DNA of 64,000 bases from Pseudonocardia sp. SCN 73-27 (GCA_001725415.1 MEGH01000004.1:99964-163963), one strand, 5' to 3'; shown: positions 8,063 to 16,223, numbered from the stretch's first letter. The notes: generated by a model from the sequence alone, not told the origin. Numbers and translations are program-made.

Positions 8063-8204
8063 GACCTCGCTCCGGGCAGTGACCTGGTGGGAGTCCTGGT
8101 CGGACAGCGTTCCGGTTTCCGGAACGGCAAGTCTGTTCTCCGGAACGCTAAGGCGGCTAGCGTCGAACCGTCAAGACGCCCCGCCATCCCAGGGAGCTTG
8201 CACC
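8063..8204. promoter_or_regulatory. divergent meta-cleavage promoter with palindromic operators
   Basis: This 142-bp gap separates the two halves of the meta-cleavage locus. It contains GTTCCGG-TTT-CCGGAAC (8109-8125) and GTTCTCCGGAAC (8135-8146). A larger perfect 10-bp inverted repeat, AGCGTTCCGG (8106-8115) and CCGGAACGCT (8140-8149), spans both. The arrangement suits a dimer or tetramer of an IclR protein. An AGGGAG ribosome-binding site (8191-8196) serves the dioxygenase. Confidence 0.65.
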
Positions 8205-9119
8205 GTGGGGATCCTCAGACTCGCTCACATCGATGTCCGTACGCCGGACCTCGACCTGTCCGCCGCCTACTACGCCGAGGTCATGGGCCTGCAGCAGGTG
8301 ATGCGGACCGACGACACCGTCTACTTCAAGTGCTGGGACGAGGAGGACCACCACTCGCTGCGGATGCGCTACAACCCCCGCACCGGGCTGGACTCGTTCA
8401 CCTTCCGCGTCGAGTCCGAGGACGACCTGCACGACTTCGAGAAGCGCGTCGAGGCCTACGGCTGCCCGACGACGCGCGTCAGCCGCGGCGAGGCCGTCGG
8501 CCAGGGGGAGTCGCTGCGCTTCGAGGTCCCGAGCGGACAGATCATGGAGCTGGTCTGGGACCTCGAGAAGACCGGCAACATCCTCGGCAAGCACAACCCC
8601 TCGCCCGTCCCGCCGCCCGACCTGCCAGGCATCGCCCCGCCCCGGATGGACCACATGCTGGTCAACGCGGAGGAGGTCGCCGAGGCGGCACGCTTCTTCA
8701 TCGACGTCCTGGGCATGCGGCTCACCGAGCAGGTTCTCGACGGCAACGGCCACCAGCTCGGGGTGTGGCTCGCCGGGCGTACCAACTCGCCGCACGACAT
8801 CGCGATCGTCAACGGCCCCAACGGTGCCCTGCACCACTGGGCCTACTGGCTCGACGACTGGGACCACATCCGCAAGGCCGCCGACACCCTGGCCTACAAC
8901 GGCGTCCAGATCGACCAGGGCCCGACGCGCCACGGCGTCACCCGCGGCAACACCATCTACTTCTTCGACCCGCTCGGGATCCGCAACGAGGTGTTCACCG
9001 GCGGGTACTGGGTCGATCCCGACCACGAGATCATCACCTGGACCGAGCAGGAGTTCGGGAAGGGGCTCTTCTACTACGAGAACGTCATCAGCCAGCGCTT
9101 CCTGCGCATGCACACGTGA
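8205..9119 (+). CDS. extradiol (catechol 2,3-) dioxygenase, copy 1
   Basis: A 304-residue type I extradiol dioxygenase of the vicinal-oxygen-chelate fold, with two beta-alpha-beta modules per half. The iron ligands line up with those of XylE: H150 (RMDH), H211 (LHHWAYW) and E262 (NEVFTGG). The length matches the 2,3-catechol dioxygenase class. It cleaves a catechol ring next to the hydroxyls to give a hydroxymuconic semialdehyde. The start is GTG at 8205, 8 bp after AGGGAG. A second homologue follows 12 bp downstream. Confidence 0.93.
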   Translation: MGILRLAHIDVRTPDLDLSAAYYAEVMGLQQVMRTDDTVYFKCWDEEDHHSLRMRYNPRTGLDSFTFRVESEDDLHDFEKRVEAYGCPTTRVSRGEAVGQGESLRFEVPSGQIMELVWDLEKTGNILGKHNPSPVPPPDLPGIAPPRMDHMLVNAEEVAEAARFFIDVLGMRLTEQVLDGNGHQLGVWLAGRTNSPHDIAIVNGPNGALHHWAYWLDDWDHIRKAADTLAYNGVQIDQGPTRHGVTRGNTIYFFDPLGIRNEVFTGGYWVDPDHEIITWTEQEFGKGLFYYENVISQRFLRMHT

Positions 9120-9131
9120 TCGGGGAGTGAC

Positions 9132-10061
9132 ATGCCTGACCGAATCCTCCGCCTCCAGCACGTCGAGATCCGCGTCCCCGACCTCGAACTGTGCACCGCC
9201 TACTACACCGAGGTCCTCGGCCTGATCGAGACAGCGCGCGACGTCCGCGACGGCGTCGACCGCGTCTTCCTCAAGTGCTGGGACGAGCAGGAGCACCATT
9301 CCGTCGTCCTGCGCCAGGCGCCGACCTACGGGCTCGACCACATGTCGTTCAAGGTCGCCGAGGCCGGTGACCTCGACCACTTCACCGAGAAGCTGGAAGC
9401 CGCGAGCGTCCCGGTCAAGCGGTTCGCCTCCCGCGAGCTCGGACCCGGCTGGGGTGCGGCGATCCGGTTCGAGGCGCCGTCGGGGCACCTCGTCGAGCTC
9501 GTCCACGGCATGGAGCGCGTCGGCAACATGCTGCCGATGACGAACCCGCCGCCCCGGCCGCAGGACCTCGTCGGCATCGCGCCGCCGCGGCTGGACCACG
9601 TGTTCGTGATGGCCGAGGACGTCGAGGCGTTCACGGCGTTCTTCACCGAGCTGCTGGAGTTCCGGCTGACCGAGCAGATCCTCGCCAACGACGGCCACCA
9701 GCTCGCGACGTTCCTGGAGCGCAGCCACACCCCGCACGACGTCGCCGTCATCACCGGCCCCAACGGCGGGCTGCATCACTTCGCGTTCTGGATGGACGAC
9801 TGGAACGGCATCCGCGACGCGGCGGACACGCTGGCCTACCACGGCGTCCAGATCGACGTGGCGCCCACGCGTCACGGGGTGACCCGCGGCTACACGACGT
9901 ACTTCTTCGACCCCGTCGGCAACCGCAACGAGCTGTTCACCGGCGGCTACTGGGTCGACCCGGACTTCGAGCCGATCACGTGGACCGAGGAGGAGATGGG
10001 GCGGGCCATCTTCTATTACCACCGCGAGGTCAACGAGCGCTTCTTCACGGTGCACTCATGA
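9132..10061 (+). CDS. extradiol (catechol 2,3-) dioxygenase, copy 2
   Basis: A 309-residue homologue of the preceding enzyme, with iron ligands H156 (RLDH), H216 (LHHFAFW) and E267 (NELFTGG). The two share the C-terminal core closely (TLAY.GVQID...PTRHGVTRG and FFDP.G.RNE.FTGGYWVDPD) but differ in the N-terminal half, which lines the substrate entrance. They may prefer different catechols or form a mixed complex. The start ATG is 9 bp after GGGGAG. A phosphatase-fold gene follows 34 bp downstream. Confidence 0.93.
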   Translation: MPDRILRLQHVEIRVPDLELCTAYYTEVLGLIETARDVRDGVDRVFLKCWDEQEHHSVVLRQAPTYGLDHMSFKVAEAGDLDHFTEKLEAASVPVKRFASRELGPGWGAAIRFEAPSGHLVELVHGMERVGNMLPMTNPPPRPQDLVGIAPPRLDHVFVMAEDVEAFTAFFTELLEFRLTEQILANDGHQLATFLERSHTPHDVAVITGPNGGLHHFAFWMDDWNGIRDAADTLAYHGVQIDVAPTRHGVTRGYTTYFFDPVGNRNELFTGGYWVDPDFEPITWTEEEMGRAIFYYHREVNERFFTVHS

Positions 10062-10095
10062 GTGCCGACGTACGTCCTCCCGCGGAGGCACAGTC

Positions 10096-11124
10096 ATGAC
10101 CGACGCCCGCAAGCTCGACCGCTACGAGGCGCCGAACTACTTGGCGAAATACCGCGAACGCCGGGGTGGTGGCGCCGCCCCCGAGCAGAACGGCTCGGAC
10201 GGGACCCCGCTCTATCTCCGCCGGTTCCGTGAGCGCGGCGCGACCGCCACCGTGGCCCCGCCGGCGCCGACCGTCGAGTGGGAGGGCGCGACGTTCACCC
10301 CCGCCCTCGCGGAGGCCACGCGCGGCAAGGAGATCGCCGCGCCGGTCGAGCGGAAGGCGTCGGAGAAGGTCGCCTGCGAGATCTCGATCATCCGCCACGG
10401 TGTCACGCAGGGCTACTCGACCGACGCCGGCCTGACGCCGATGGGCGGCTGGCAGGCACACCGTCGCGGCCACGAGCTGGCCCGGCGCTGGGACGCGGGT
10501 GACAAGGTGCGGCTCGTCTGTGCGGCGACGAACCGCGCCCGGCAGACGGCCGAGCAGATCTACCGCGGCGCCACCGACGGCATGCAGATGTGGGGCCACG
10601 ACGTCGAGCTCACCGAGCCCGAGGCCATCCCCGAGCTGCGCAACTTCGGCGTCTGGACCCCCGACGGCCTGCGCGACGTGACGTCGGCGTTCCGGCAGTA
10701 CCAGGCCACCATGGAGAAGCTGGAGCGGATGGCGGTGGGGGACCGGCCGCGCTGGCTCGTCGAGATCGACCGCTTCTACCGGACTCAGCTGGGCGGGGCC
10801 GACCCGATCCAGATGTGGCTGACGATCCCGATGATGTACTTCGAGCCGCCCGCGCTGTGCGTGCGCCGGTTCTGGCGGGGCTTCCATCGGCTGATGGCCG
10901 AGAGCCCCGACCACAAGCGAATCGTCGCGGCCACCCACTCCGGCCCGATGCGCGCCTTCGCGACCTGGGCGCACGGCTACGACCCGGGCGAGCCGCTCAA
11001 CACCGAGGAGATCCGGGTCAAGCTGCGCGAGGGCGGCCGGACGGCGTTCGTGTCCTACCGCAACCGCGTCACCGAGGTGCACGTGCCACCCGCCGACGAG
11101 TTCCCTGCCTGGGACGAGGTGTGA
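10096..11124 (+). CDS. histidine phosphatase (phosphoglycerate mutase) superfamily protein
   Basis: A 342-residue protein. The catalytic RHG motif is IIRHGVTQGY (H102), the second histidine is in ATHSGPM (H282), and an NRARQTAEQI helix at about 148 supplies the phosphate-binding arginine. The first 95 residues form an extension not found in simple family members, and it holds a short repeat: NYLAKYRERR (14-23) and LYLRRFRERG (39-48). The gene lies between dioxygenases and an IclR gene, an unusual setting for a phosphatase. It may dephosphorylate a ring intermediate or be regulatory; the substrate is unknown. Confidence 0.85.
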   Translation: MTDARKLDRYEAPNYLAKYRERRGGGAAPEQNGSDGTPLYLRRFRERGATATVAPPAPTVEWEGATFTPALAEATRGKEIAAPVERKASEKVACEISIIRHGVTQGYSTDAGLTPMGGWQAHRRGHELARRWDAGDKVRLVCAATNRARQTAEQIYRGATDGMQMWGHDVELTEPEAIPELRNFGVWTPDGLRDVTSAFRQYQATMEKLERMAVGDRPRWLVEIDRFYRTQLGGADPIQMWLTIPMMYFEPPALCVRRFWRGFHRLMAESPDHKRIVAATHSGPMRAFATWAHGYDPGEPLNTEEIRVKLREGGRTAFVSYRNRVTEVHVPPADEFPAWDEV

Positions 11125-11128
11125 GCCG

Positions 11129-11941
11129 ATGACGGTGCTCGACGGACGCCCGGTGATCGTCGACGACACCGATGACGACACCTCACCGCTGCGGTCGGTC
11201 GCGATCGCGATGGCGGTGCTCGACTGCTTCGGCGAGGAGCCCGAGCTGGGGGCGACGAAGGTCGCGCAACGGCTCGGCGTCGCCAAGAGCACCGCGTGCC
11301 GGATGCTCGCGGCGCTGGCGTCCGGCGGGCTGCTCGAACGCAGCGGTGCCGGCCGGTACCGGCTGGGGCTGCGGCTGTTCGAGATGGGCCAGCTCGCCGT
11401 CGACCGGTTGATGCTGCGCGAGGTGGCGCTGCCGGTGCTGGGCGAGCTGCGCGACGTGCTGCGCGAGACCGCTCAGCTGGCCGTGCCCGTCGGTGCCGAC
11501 GTGCTCTACGTGGAGCGGCTGGAGAACTCCGACGTCGGGATCATGTTCCACACCGAGCTGTACCGGCGCGGGCCGGGCCACTCGTCGAGTGCGGGCAAGG
11601 CGATGGCGGCGGTGAACCCGGCGATGGCGAGGGCGATCCTCGACCGCGGGTTCGTGCGCCGGACGCCGTTCACGATCGTCGACCCGGGCCGCTACCGGCA
11701 GGTGCTGCGGCAGGTGCAGGTCGACGGGTTCGCGGTGTCGCGGGAGGAGCACACGATCGGCATGTCGTCGATCGCGGCGCCGGTCGTCGTGACGCGTGGC
11801 GAGCGGCGGGTGGCCGTCGCCGCGATCTCGGTGGTCGGGCGGACGGCGAGCATCCTGGGCACGCGCAAGATGGCCGTCGTCCAGAACGTCCGCCGGGCCG
11901 CGGCCGCGGTGTCCGCCGAACTGGACCGCTCGATGTCATGA
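11129..11941 (+). CDS. IclR-family transcriptional regulator
   Basis: A 270-residue IclR protein with an acidic N-terminal tail, a winged helix at about residues 22-80 (ATKVAQRLGVAKSTACRML) and an effector domain with SSSAGKAMAAV and HTIGMSSIAAPV. It closes the dioxygenase operon, 4 bp after the phosphatase stop. It is more distant from the other two IclR proteins than they are from each other by motif comparison, so it may sense a different effector. Its stop overlaps the end of the convergent reductase gene by 6 bp. Confidence 0.9.
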   Translation: MTVLDGRPVIVDDTDDDTSPLRSVAIAMAVLDCFGEEPELGATKVAQRLGVAKSTACRMLAALASGGLLERSGAGRYRLGLRLFEMGQLAVDRLMLREVALPVLGELRDVLRETAQLAVPVGADVLYVERLENSDVGIMFHTELYRRGPGHSSSAGKAMAAVNPAMARAILDRGFVRRTPFTIVDPGRYRQVLRQVQVDGFAVSREEHTIGMSSIAAPVVVTRGERRVAVAAISVVGRTASILGTRKMAVVQNVRRAAAAVSAELDRSMS

Positions 11942-12409
11942 GCCTGTGAGACGGGCGCGGTAAGGGCGGAGCCGGACGAGCGTGATCCGGCGCCGCACGC
12001 CGGCCTGGTACTTGTCGTACATCCCGCCGATGGCGCGGAACCGTTCCCACGCCGCGGCGTGCTCGTCGTCGGACACCGGTTCGGCGACGACCGCGCGCCG
12101 CTCGCCCCGGATCTCGATCTCCGCGTACGGGCTCGCCAGCAGGTTGAGCCACCACTGCGGCTCGGTGTCGACACCGCCGTTGGACGCCGCGACCAGCACG
12201 TCCTCGCCGTCGCGCACGTAGAGCAGCGGGACGGTGAACTGTGTGCCGCTGCGGCGTCCGGTGTGGGTGAGCAGCACGACGTCGCCGCCCCGGAACCGCC
12301 ACATCGCCTTGCCCCGGAACGCCCGCAGCACCGCGGTGTGCACGGGCCCGAACCGGCGCATGACGGTCGTCGCCCGGCGGTCCTTGGACGTCATGGTCGT
12401 GGTGCTCAT
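11936..12409 (-). CDS. deazaflavin (F420)-dependent nitroreductase family protein
   Basis: A 157-residue protein of the Ddn-like split-beta-barrel family. The marks are LLTHTGRRSGTQFTVPLLYV, which binds the deazaflavin, and DTEPQWWLNLLASP. Members use F420H2 to reduce nitro groups, quinones or unsaturated ketones; the physiological substrate is unknown. It is divergent from a TetR gene, with a palindromic region between them, so the TetR protein probably represses it. The 3' end overlaps the IclR gene tail by 6 bp. Confidence 0.85.
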   Translation of the reverse strand: MSTTTMTSKDRRATTVMRRFGPVHTAVLRAFRGKAMWRFRGGDVVLLTHTGRRSGTQFTVPLLYVRDGEDVLVAASNGGVDTEPQWWLNLLASPYAEIEIRGERRAVVAEPVSDDEHAAAWERFRAIGGMYDKYQAGVRRRITLVRLRPYRARLTGS

Positions 12410-12470
12410 GGCTCCTCCTCAATTCGCTGTAGTTGGAACTCTATGAATTGAGCAGTGCTACAGTCAAGAG
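12410..12470. promoter_or_regulatory. divergent TetR operator/promoter
   Basis: Two interleaved inverted repeats fill this 61-bp gap: TCAATTC (12419-12425) with GAATTGA (12445-12451), and CTGTAG (12427-12432) with CTACAG (12458-12463). The AT-rich TACAGT at 12459 would make a good -10, placing the transcript start at or next to the TetR GTG, so that gene may be leaderless. Confidence 0.65.
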
Positions 12471-13094
12471 GTGGCTACGCGTTCCTACAACTCCGCCCTG
12501 CGCGACGAGCAGGCCCGGCGTACCCGCGCCTCGGTGCTCGATGCGGCGATCCGCTGCTTCGAGCGCGACGGCTACGCGGCCACCACGATGAAGGCCATCG
12601 CCGCGGAGGCCGGCGTGTCGGCGCAGACGGTCTTCACCCAGGGCGCCAAGCCCGCGCTGCTGCTCGCGGCCGTCGACCGGGGCCTCACCGGCGACGACGA
12701 GGAGGTTCCGCTCCTGGCGCGGGAGGGCTTCCGCGCGTTCATCGCCGAACAGGACCGCCCCCGGAAGCTCGCGATGCTGCGCGAGCTGGCCGTCGCCTAC
12801 TACAGCGGTGCCCGGTCGATGCTGCGCGTGTTCCGCAACGCCGCAGGCGGCGACCCGGAGCTGGCCGCCGCGTGGGAGGAGTACGAACGACGCCGTTACC
12901 AGGACATCCGCGCGATCACCGAGTCGTTCGCGCCGATGCTGCGCCTGGACCTCGACGTCGCCACCGACGTCTGCTGGTCGATCGCCGGCCTGGAGTTCGT
13001 CGACGGCCTCATCCGTGTGCGCGGCTGGACCGTCGAGGAGTACGCGGACTGGCTGGCCGACGCGGTGGAACGCCTGCTGTTCGAGGAGTCGTGA
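12471..13094 (+). CDS. TetR-family transcriptional regulator
   Basis: A 207-residue TetR regulator. The N-terminal HTH spans about residues 14-62 (YAATTMKAIAAEAGVSAQTVF); the rest is the all-helical ligand and dimer domain. The GTG start follows directly after AAGAG with no room for a normal ribosome-binding site, and a -10-like TACAGT lies 7 bases upstream, so the mRNA may be leaderless. It is divergent from the deazaflavin nitroreductase gene and probably represses it and itself. Its TGA stop lies inside the 40-bp hairpin at 13091. Confidence 0.9.
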   Translation: MATRSYNSALRDEQARRTRASVLDAAIRCFERDGYAATTMKAIAAEAGVSAQTVFTQGAKPALLLAAVDRGLTGDDEEVPLLAREGFRAFIAEQDRPRKLAMLRELAVAYYSGARSMLRVFRNAAGGDPELAAAWEEYERRRYQDIRAITESFAPMLRLDLDVATDVCWSIAGLEFVDGLIRVRGWTVEEYADWLADAVERLLFEES

Positions 13095-13130
13095 GTGGCG
13101 TTGTCGGCCGGGGCCGACAACGCCACTCAC
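13091..13130. terminator. perfect 40-bp palindromic terminator (hairpin family, copy A)
   Basis: Arms GTGAGTGGCGTTGTCGGCC (13091-13109) and its exact complement (13112-13130), 19 bp each. It serves both the rightward TetR gene, whose stop codon lies within it, and the leftward MetE-like gene, which ends at 13135. It is one of at least four related hairpins in the window. Confidence 0.85.
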
Positions 13131-13134
13131 GACC

Positions 13135-14295
13135 TCAGTACAGCCGCTCCGTCGCCAGGCGGGCGCCCTCCGACAGCGCGCGGAACTTCTCCCACACGAC
13201 GGTCGGGTGCACCTCGGGATGGAACGACGCGCGCGAGGAGAATCCGCAGTCGGCGCCCGCGATGACGTTCTCCTTGCCGACGATCCCCGCGTACAGCTCG
13301 ATCGTGTCGGCGATCAGCTCCGGGTGCTCGACGTAGTTGCTCGCGTGCCCCAGCAGTCCCGGGATCAGGACCTTCCCGTCGGGGAGCTTCACGTCGCGCC
13401 AGATCTTCCACTCGTGCTGGTGGCGAGGGTTGGCCACCTCGAACGAGTAGGCGCCCGCGTTCACCTTGAGCATCAGCGGCGCGATGTCGCGGAAGGCCAG
13501 GTCGTGGATGCGGGGGCCGTGGTTGAGGCCGTAGCAGGTGTGGAGGCGAATCTTCTCCGTCGGGATGCCGCGCAGCGCGTGGTTGAGGATCTCGATGTGT
13601 TGCTCGGCGTCGCGTACGCGCTGGTCCGGGGTGGTCGCCGGGTTCTCCGACAGGTACTCGATGAGCCACGGGTCGTCGACCTGCAGCACGAACCCGGCGT
13701 CGATGATCGCCAGGTACTCCTCGCGCAGCGCCTCGGCGACGGCGGCCAGGTACTCGCCGTGGGAGCCGTAGAACTCGTTGCGCCCGAACCCACTCGGACT
13801 CGTCGACGGCAGGAACGCCTCGGTCACCTCACCGGGTGCGGCGGCGATCGCGGCCCGGAGGTTGTCGACGTCGGTCTGGAGCTGCGCGTGGCCGTCGTAG
13901 GCGATGGGCCCGGTGCACACCATCGTCGTCATGGGGGAGACCTGGTCCTTGTACTTGCCCAGGTAGTCGGCGTAGTAGCCGGGGAACGCGTCGATCTCGA
14001 CCTGCCACGACGGCGGCATCAGCTTCTCGCCGGTCCCGGTGTCGAAGCCCGTCAGCCGGTCCTTGACGTAGGTCAGGAAGCTGACCTTGCTCATCTCGCC
14101 GTCGGTGACGACGTCGATCCCCGCCGACACCTGTTCGCGGACGACCTCGTCGACGGCCGCGGTGACGCGCTTGGCGTACCCCTCGACGTCGTAGGGGCGG
14201 CCGTGCTCCTTCTCCCGCATCACCTCGAGCAGGTCGCGCGGCCGCGCGAGGCTCCCGACGTGCGTGGTGAGGATCCGATCGTCGCTGCGCTGCAT
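13135..14295 (-). CDS. MetE-like (cobalamin-independent methionine synthase C-terminal family) protein
   Basis: A 386-residue single-domain protein related to the catalytic C-terminal half of MetE. The zinc-binding signature is present: HTC (RLHTCYGLNHGP) and a distal cysteine (AGADCGFSS). Full MetE is about 750 residues, so this is the short form. That class includes methyl-transfer enzymes of unknown acceptor and epoxyalkane:coenzyme M transferases; coenzyme M genes are not visible here, so I do not assign that role. It is divergent from a TetR gene 83 bp away, suggesting it is inducible. Confidence 0.8.
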   Translation of the reverse strand: MQRSDDRILTTHVGSLARPRDLLEVMREKEHGRPYDVEGYAKRVTAAVDEVVREQVSAGIDVVTDGEMSKVSFLTYVKDRLTGFDTGTGEKLMPPSWQVEIDAFPGYYADYLGKYKDQVSPMTTMVCTGPIAYDGHAQLQTDVDNLRAAIAAAPGEVTEAFLPSTSPSGFGRNEFYGSHGEYLAAVAEALREEYLAIIDAGFVLQVDDPWLIEYLSENPATTPDQRVRDAEQHIEILNHALRGIPTEKIRLHTCYGLNHGPRIHDLAFRDIAPLMLKVNAGAYSFEVANPRHQHEWKIWRDVKLPDGKVLIPGLLGHASNYVEHPELIADTIELYAGIVGKENVIAGADCGFSSRASFHPEVHPTVVWEKFRALSEGARLATERLY

Positions 14296-14378
14296 GGTCG
14301 CGACGGTAGGAGGGGGCTCCCTGCCCGACCAGGGCGTTGTTCCCGCTCAGAGAACGCCGCCCGCGTTAGGCTCCCGGG
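14296..14378. promoter_or_regulatory. divergent MetE-like / TetR promoter region
   Basis: This 83-bp gap between divergent genes contains GGCGTT and AACGCC arms flanking a central TTCCCGCTCAGAG (about 14332-14357), a plausible TetR operator. No clear -10 box is visible by eye. Confidence 0.4.
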
Positions 14379-14993
14379 ATGCCCCGTCCCAGTCGTTGGT
14401 CGGAGATCCTCGTCGCCGCGGGTGAGGAGTTCCGCGAGCGTGGCTACGAGACGGCGACGCTGGAGAGCATCGGCGCGCGCGTCGGGATCCTGAAGGGCAG
14501 CATCTACAACTACGTCGCCAGCAAGGAGGAGCTGCTGCTGGCGGTGGTGGAGCAGCCGGCCAAGCAGCTGCTCGCCGAGCTCGACCGGCTCAACCAGGAC
14601 ACCGGCAGCAGCGCCGCGGTGCGGCTGCGGGAGCTGATCCGCACGCAGGTCCGCATCTTCAGCGAGTGCTACCCGGCCGCGTTCGTGTACCTGCAGCACA
14701 TCGGCCGGATGGGCGGCGAGCGTTTCGACGAGTTCCGCGCGATGGACGCCCGCTACATGGGCGCGGTCGAGGAGCTTGTCGCCGAGGGCGCGCGGTCGGG
14801 GGAGTTCTCCCTGGCGGGCGACGCGCGGACGACGGCGCGCGCGATCGTCGGCATGCTCGACTGGATGCAGCACTGGTTCACCCCGCGCGGGGCGAAGGCC
14901 GACCGCGAGCTCGCGGACCAGCTGTTCGCGATGGCGCTCGGCGGCCTCGCCGCGGGCGGCGGCATGCACGCCCTGGCCCGCGACCTGGCGTGA
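14379..14993 (+). CDS. TetR-family transcriptional regulator
   Basis: A 204-residue TetR regulator. The HTH is at about residues 6-52 (YETATLESIGARVGILKGSIYNYVASKEEL). The C-terminal part fits the TetR group that carries a KstR2-like all-helical domain, but the ligand is unknown. It is divergent from the MetE-like gene and is its most likely regulator. It ends just before a 40-bp hairpin shared with the convergent P450 gene. Confidence 0.9.
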   Translation: MPRPSRWSEILVAAGEEFRERGYETATLESIGARVGILKGSIYNYVASKEELLLAVVEQPAKQLLAELDRLNQDTGSSAAVRLRELIRTQVRIFSECYPAAFVYLQHIGRMGGERFDEFRAMDARYMGAVEELVAEGARSGEFSLAGDARTTARAIVGMLDWMQHWFTPRGAKADRELADQLFAMALGGLAAGGGMHALARDLA

Positions 14994-15000
14994 CGGGGTC

Positions 15001-15040
15001 GTGAGTGGCAATGGTCGCTATGGCGACTGTTGCCACTCAC
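15001..15040. terminator. 40-bp hairpin terminator (hairpin family, copy B)
   Basis: Left arm GTGAGTGGCAATGGTCGC and the matching right arm ending GTTGCCACTCAC pair over 18-19 bp with two G-U wobbles. It lies 7 bp after the TetR stop. It also overlaps the last codons and the TAG stop (15018) of the leftward P450 gene. Confidence 0.8.
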
Positions 15041-16223
15041 AGGGCAGTTCGACCAGGCCGCGCGACAGCAGCACCGGGTGCCAGCTCAGCGGTGCGTCGG
15101 TCAGCGCGAGACCTCTCAACGAACGCATCACGGCCGGGATCGCGACGGAGCCCTCCAGCCGGGCGAGCGGCGCGCCCAGGCAGTAGTGCAGCCCGACCCC
15201 GAACCCCAGCTGGCGGCCCGTGGGCCGGGCGGGGTCGAAGCGGTCGGGGTCGTCGAACACGTCGGGGTCGCGGTTGGCCGCCGACGGGCACAGGAACACC
15301 CGGTCGCCCTGGCGCAGGGTCCGGCCGCGGACCTCGACGTCGGTGGCCATCAGCCGGGCGATCGTCTTGGCGGGACCGTCGAAGCGCAGGACCTCCTCGA
15401 CGAGCCCGGGGGCCTCGGCGCTCACGCCGGGGTGGCGCAGCAGCGCGAGCAGGCCGTTGCCGATGAGGTTCGTCGTGGTCTCGTGGCCGGCGAACAGCAG
15501 CAGGACCCCGGTGGAGACGACCTCGTCGTGGGTGAGGGCGTCGTTGTCGTCGCGGGCCTGGATGAGGGCGGTGAGCAGGTCGTCGGCCGGTTCACGCTCG
15601 TGGGCGGCGACCAGCTCGGTCAGGTAAGCGGTCAGCTCGGCCATCCCGGCGGCGCCGGCGGAGTGCCGCTGCGGGTCGCCCATGCCGCCGAACACCAGGC
15701 CGGCGATCGCGTCGGACCAGTCCTTGAACAGGTCGCGGTCCGCGCGCGGGACGCCCAGCAGCTCCGCGACGACCGATGCCGTCAACGGGTAGGCGAAGTC
15801 GCGCACGAGATCGGCCCGCCCGTGCGACGCGATCGCGGCGAGCAGCTCGTCGACCAGCTCGACGACCCGCGGACGGACCCGCTCCACCGCGCGCGGGGTG
15901 AACGCACGCGAGAGGAGCTTGCGCAGCCGGGTGTGGTCGGGCGGGTCCTTGAACACCATCCAGTCCTCGAGCACCCCGAACGCCGCACGGACGGCGGGGT
16001 CCGCGCCGTCGCGGTCGAGCCGGGCCCGGCGGTAGGGAGCGATGCGGTCGGAGGAGAACCGGGGATCGCGCAGCGCGGCGTCGACGTCGTCGTAGCGGGT
16101 GAGGAACCAGGAGCGGTAGCGCTCGTTCCAGTGCACCGGGTCGTGCTCGCGCAGGCCGGCGAGCAGGGGATAGGGATCGGCGACGGCGTCCGGCCCGAGG
16201 ATGTCGGGCACCACGAAGGTCAC
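15018..16223 (-). CDS. cytochrome P450
   Basis: A 401-residue soluble bacterial P450. Visible are the I-helix LLFAGHETTTNL (oxygen-activating threonine), the ExxR of EEVLRF and the heme-binding FGVGLHYCLGAPLARLE with the axial cysteine. It needs a ferredoxin and reductase that are not adjacent. The start is GTG at 16223, overlapping the thiolase stop by 4 bases, so it is the third gene of a DUF35-thiolase-P450 operon. That suggests hydroxylation of an acyl-CoA-linked or related hydrophobic substrate. Its last codons run through a terminator hairpin, giving a WQQSP tail. Confidence 0.92.
   Translation of the reverse strand: MTFVVPDILGPDAVADPYPLLAGLREHDPVHWNERYRSWFLTRYDDVDAALRDPRFSSDRIAPYRRARLDRDGADPAVRAAFGVLEDWMVFKDPPDHTRLRKLLSRAFTPRAVERVRPRVVELVDELLAAIASHGRADLVRDFAYPLTASVVAELLGVPRADRDLFKDWSDAIAGLVFGGMGDPQRHSAGAAGMAELTAYLTELVAAHEREPADDLLTALIQARDDNDALTHDEVVSTGVLLLFAGHETTTNLIGNGLLALLRHPGVSAEAPGLVEEVLRFDGPAKTIARLMATDVEVRGRTLRQGDRVFLCPSAANRDPDVFDDPDRFDPARPTGRQLGFGVGLHYCLGAPLARLEGSVAIPAVMRSLRGLALTDAPLSWHPVLLSRGLVELPCEWQQSP

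Noticed and set aside
13135-14295. Epoxyalkane:coenzyme M transferase
   Set aside because: The family is the same, but no coenzyme M biosynthesis or alkene monooxygenase genes are visible to support it.
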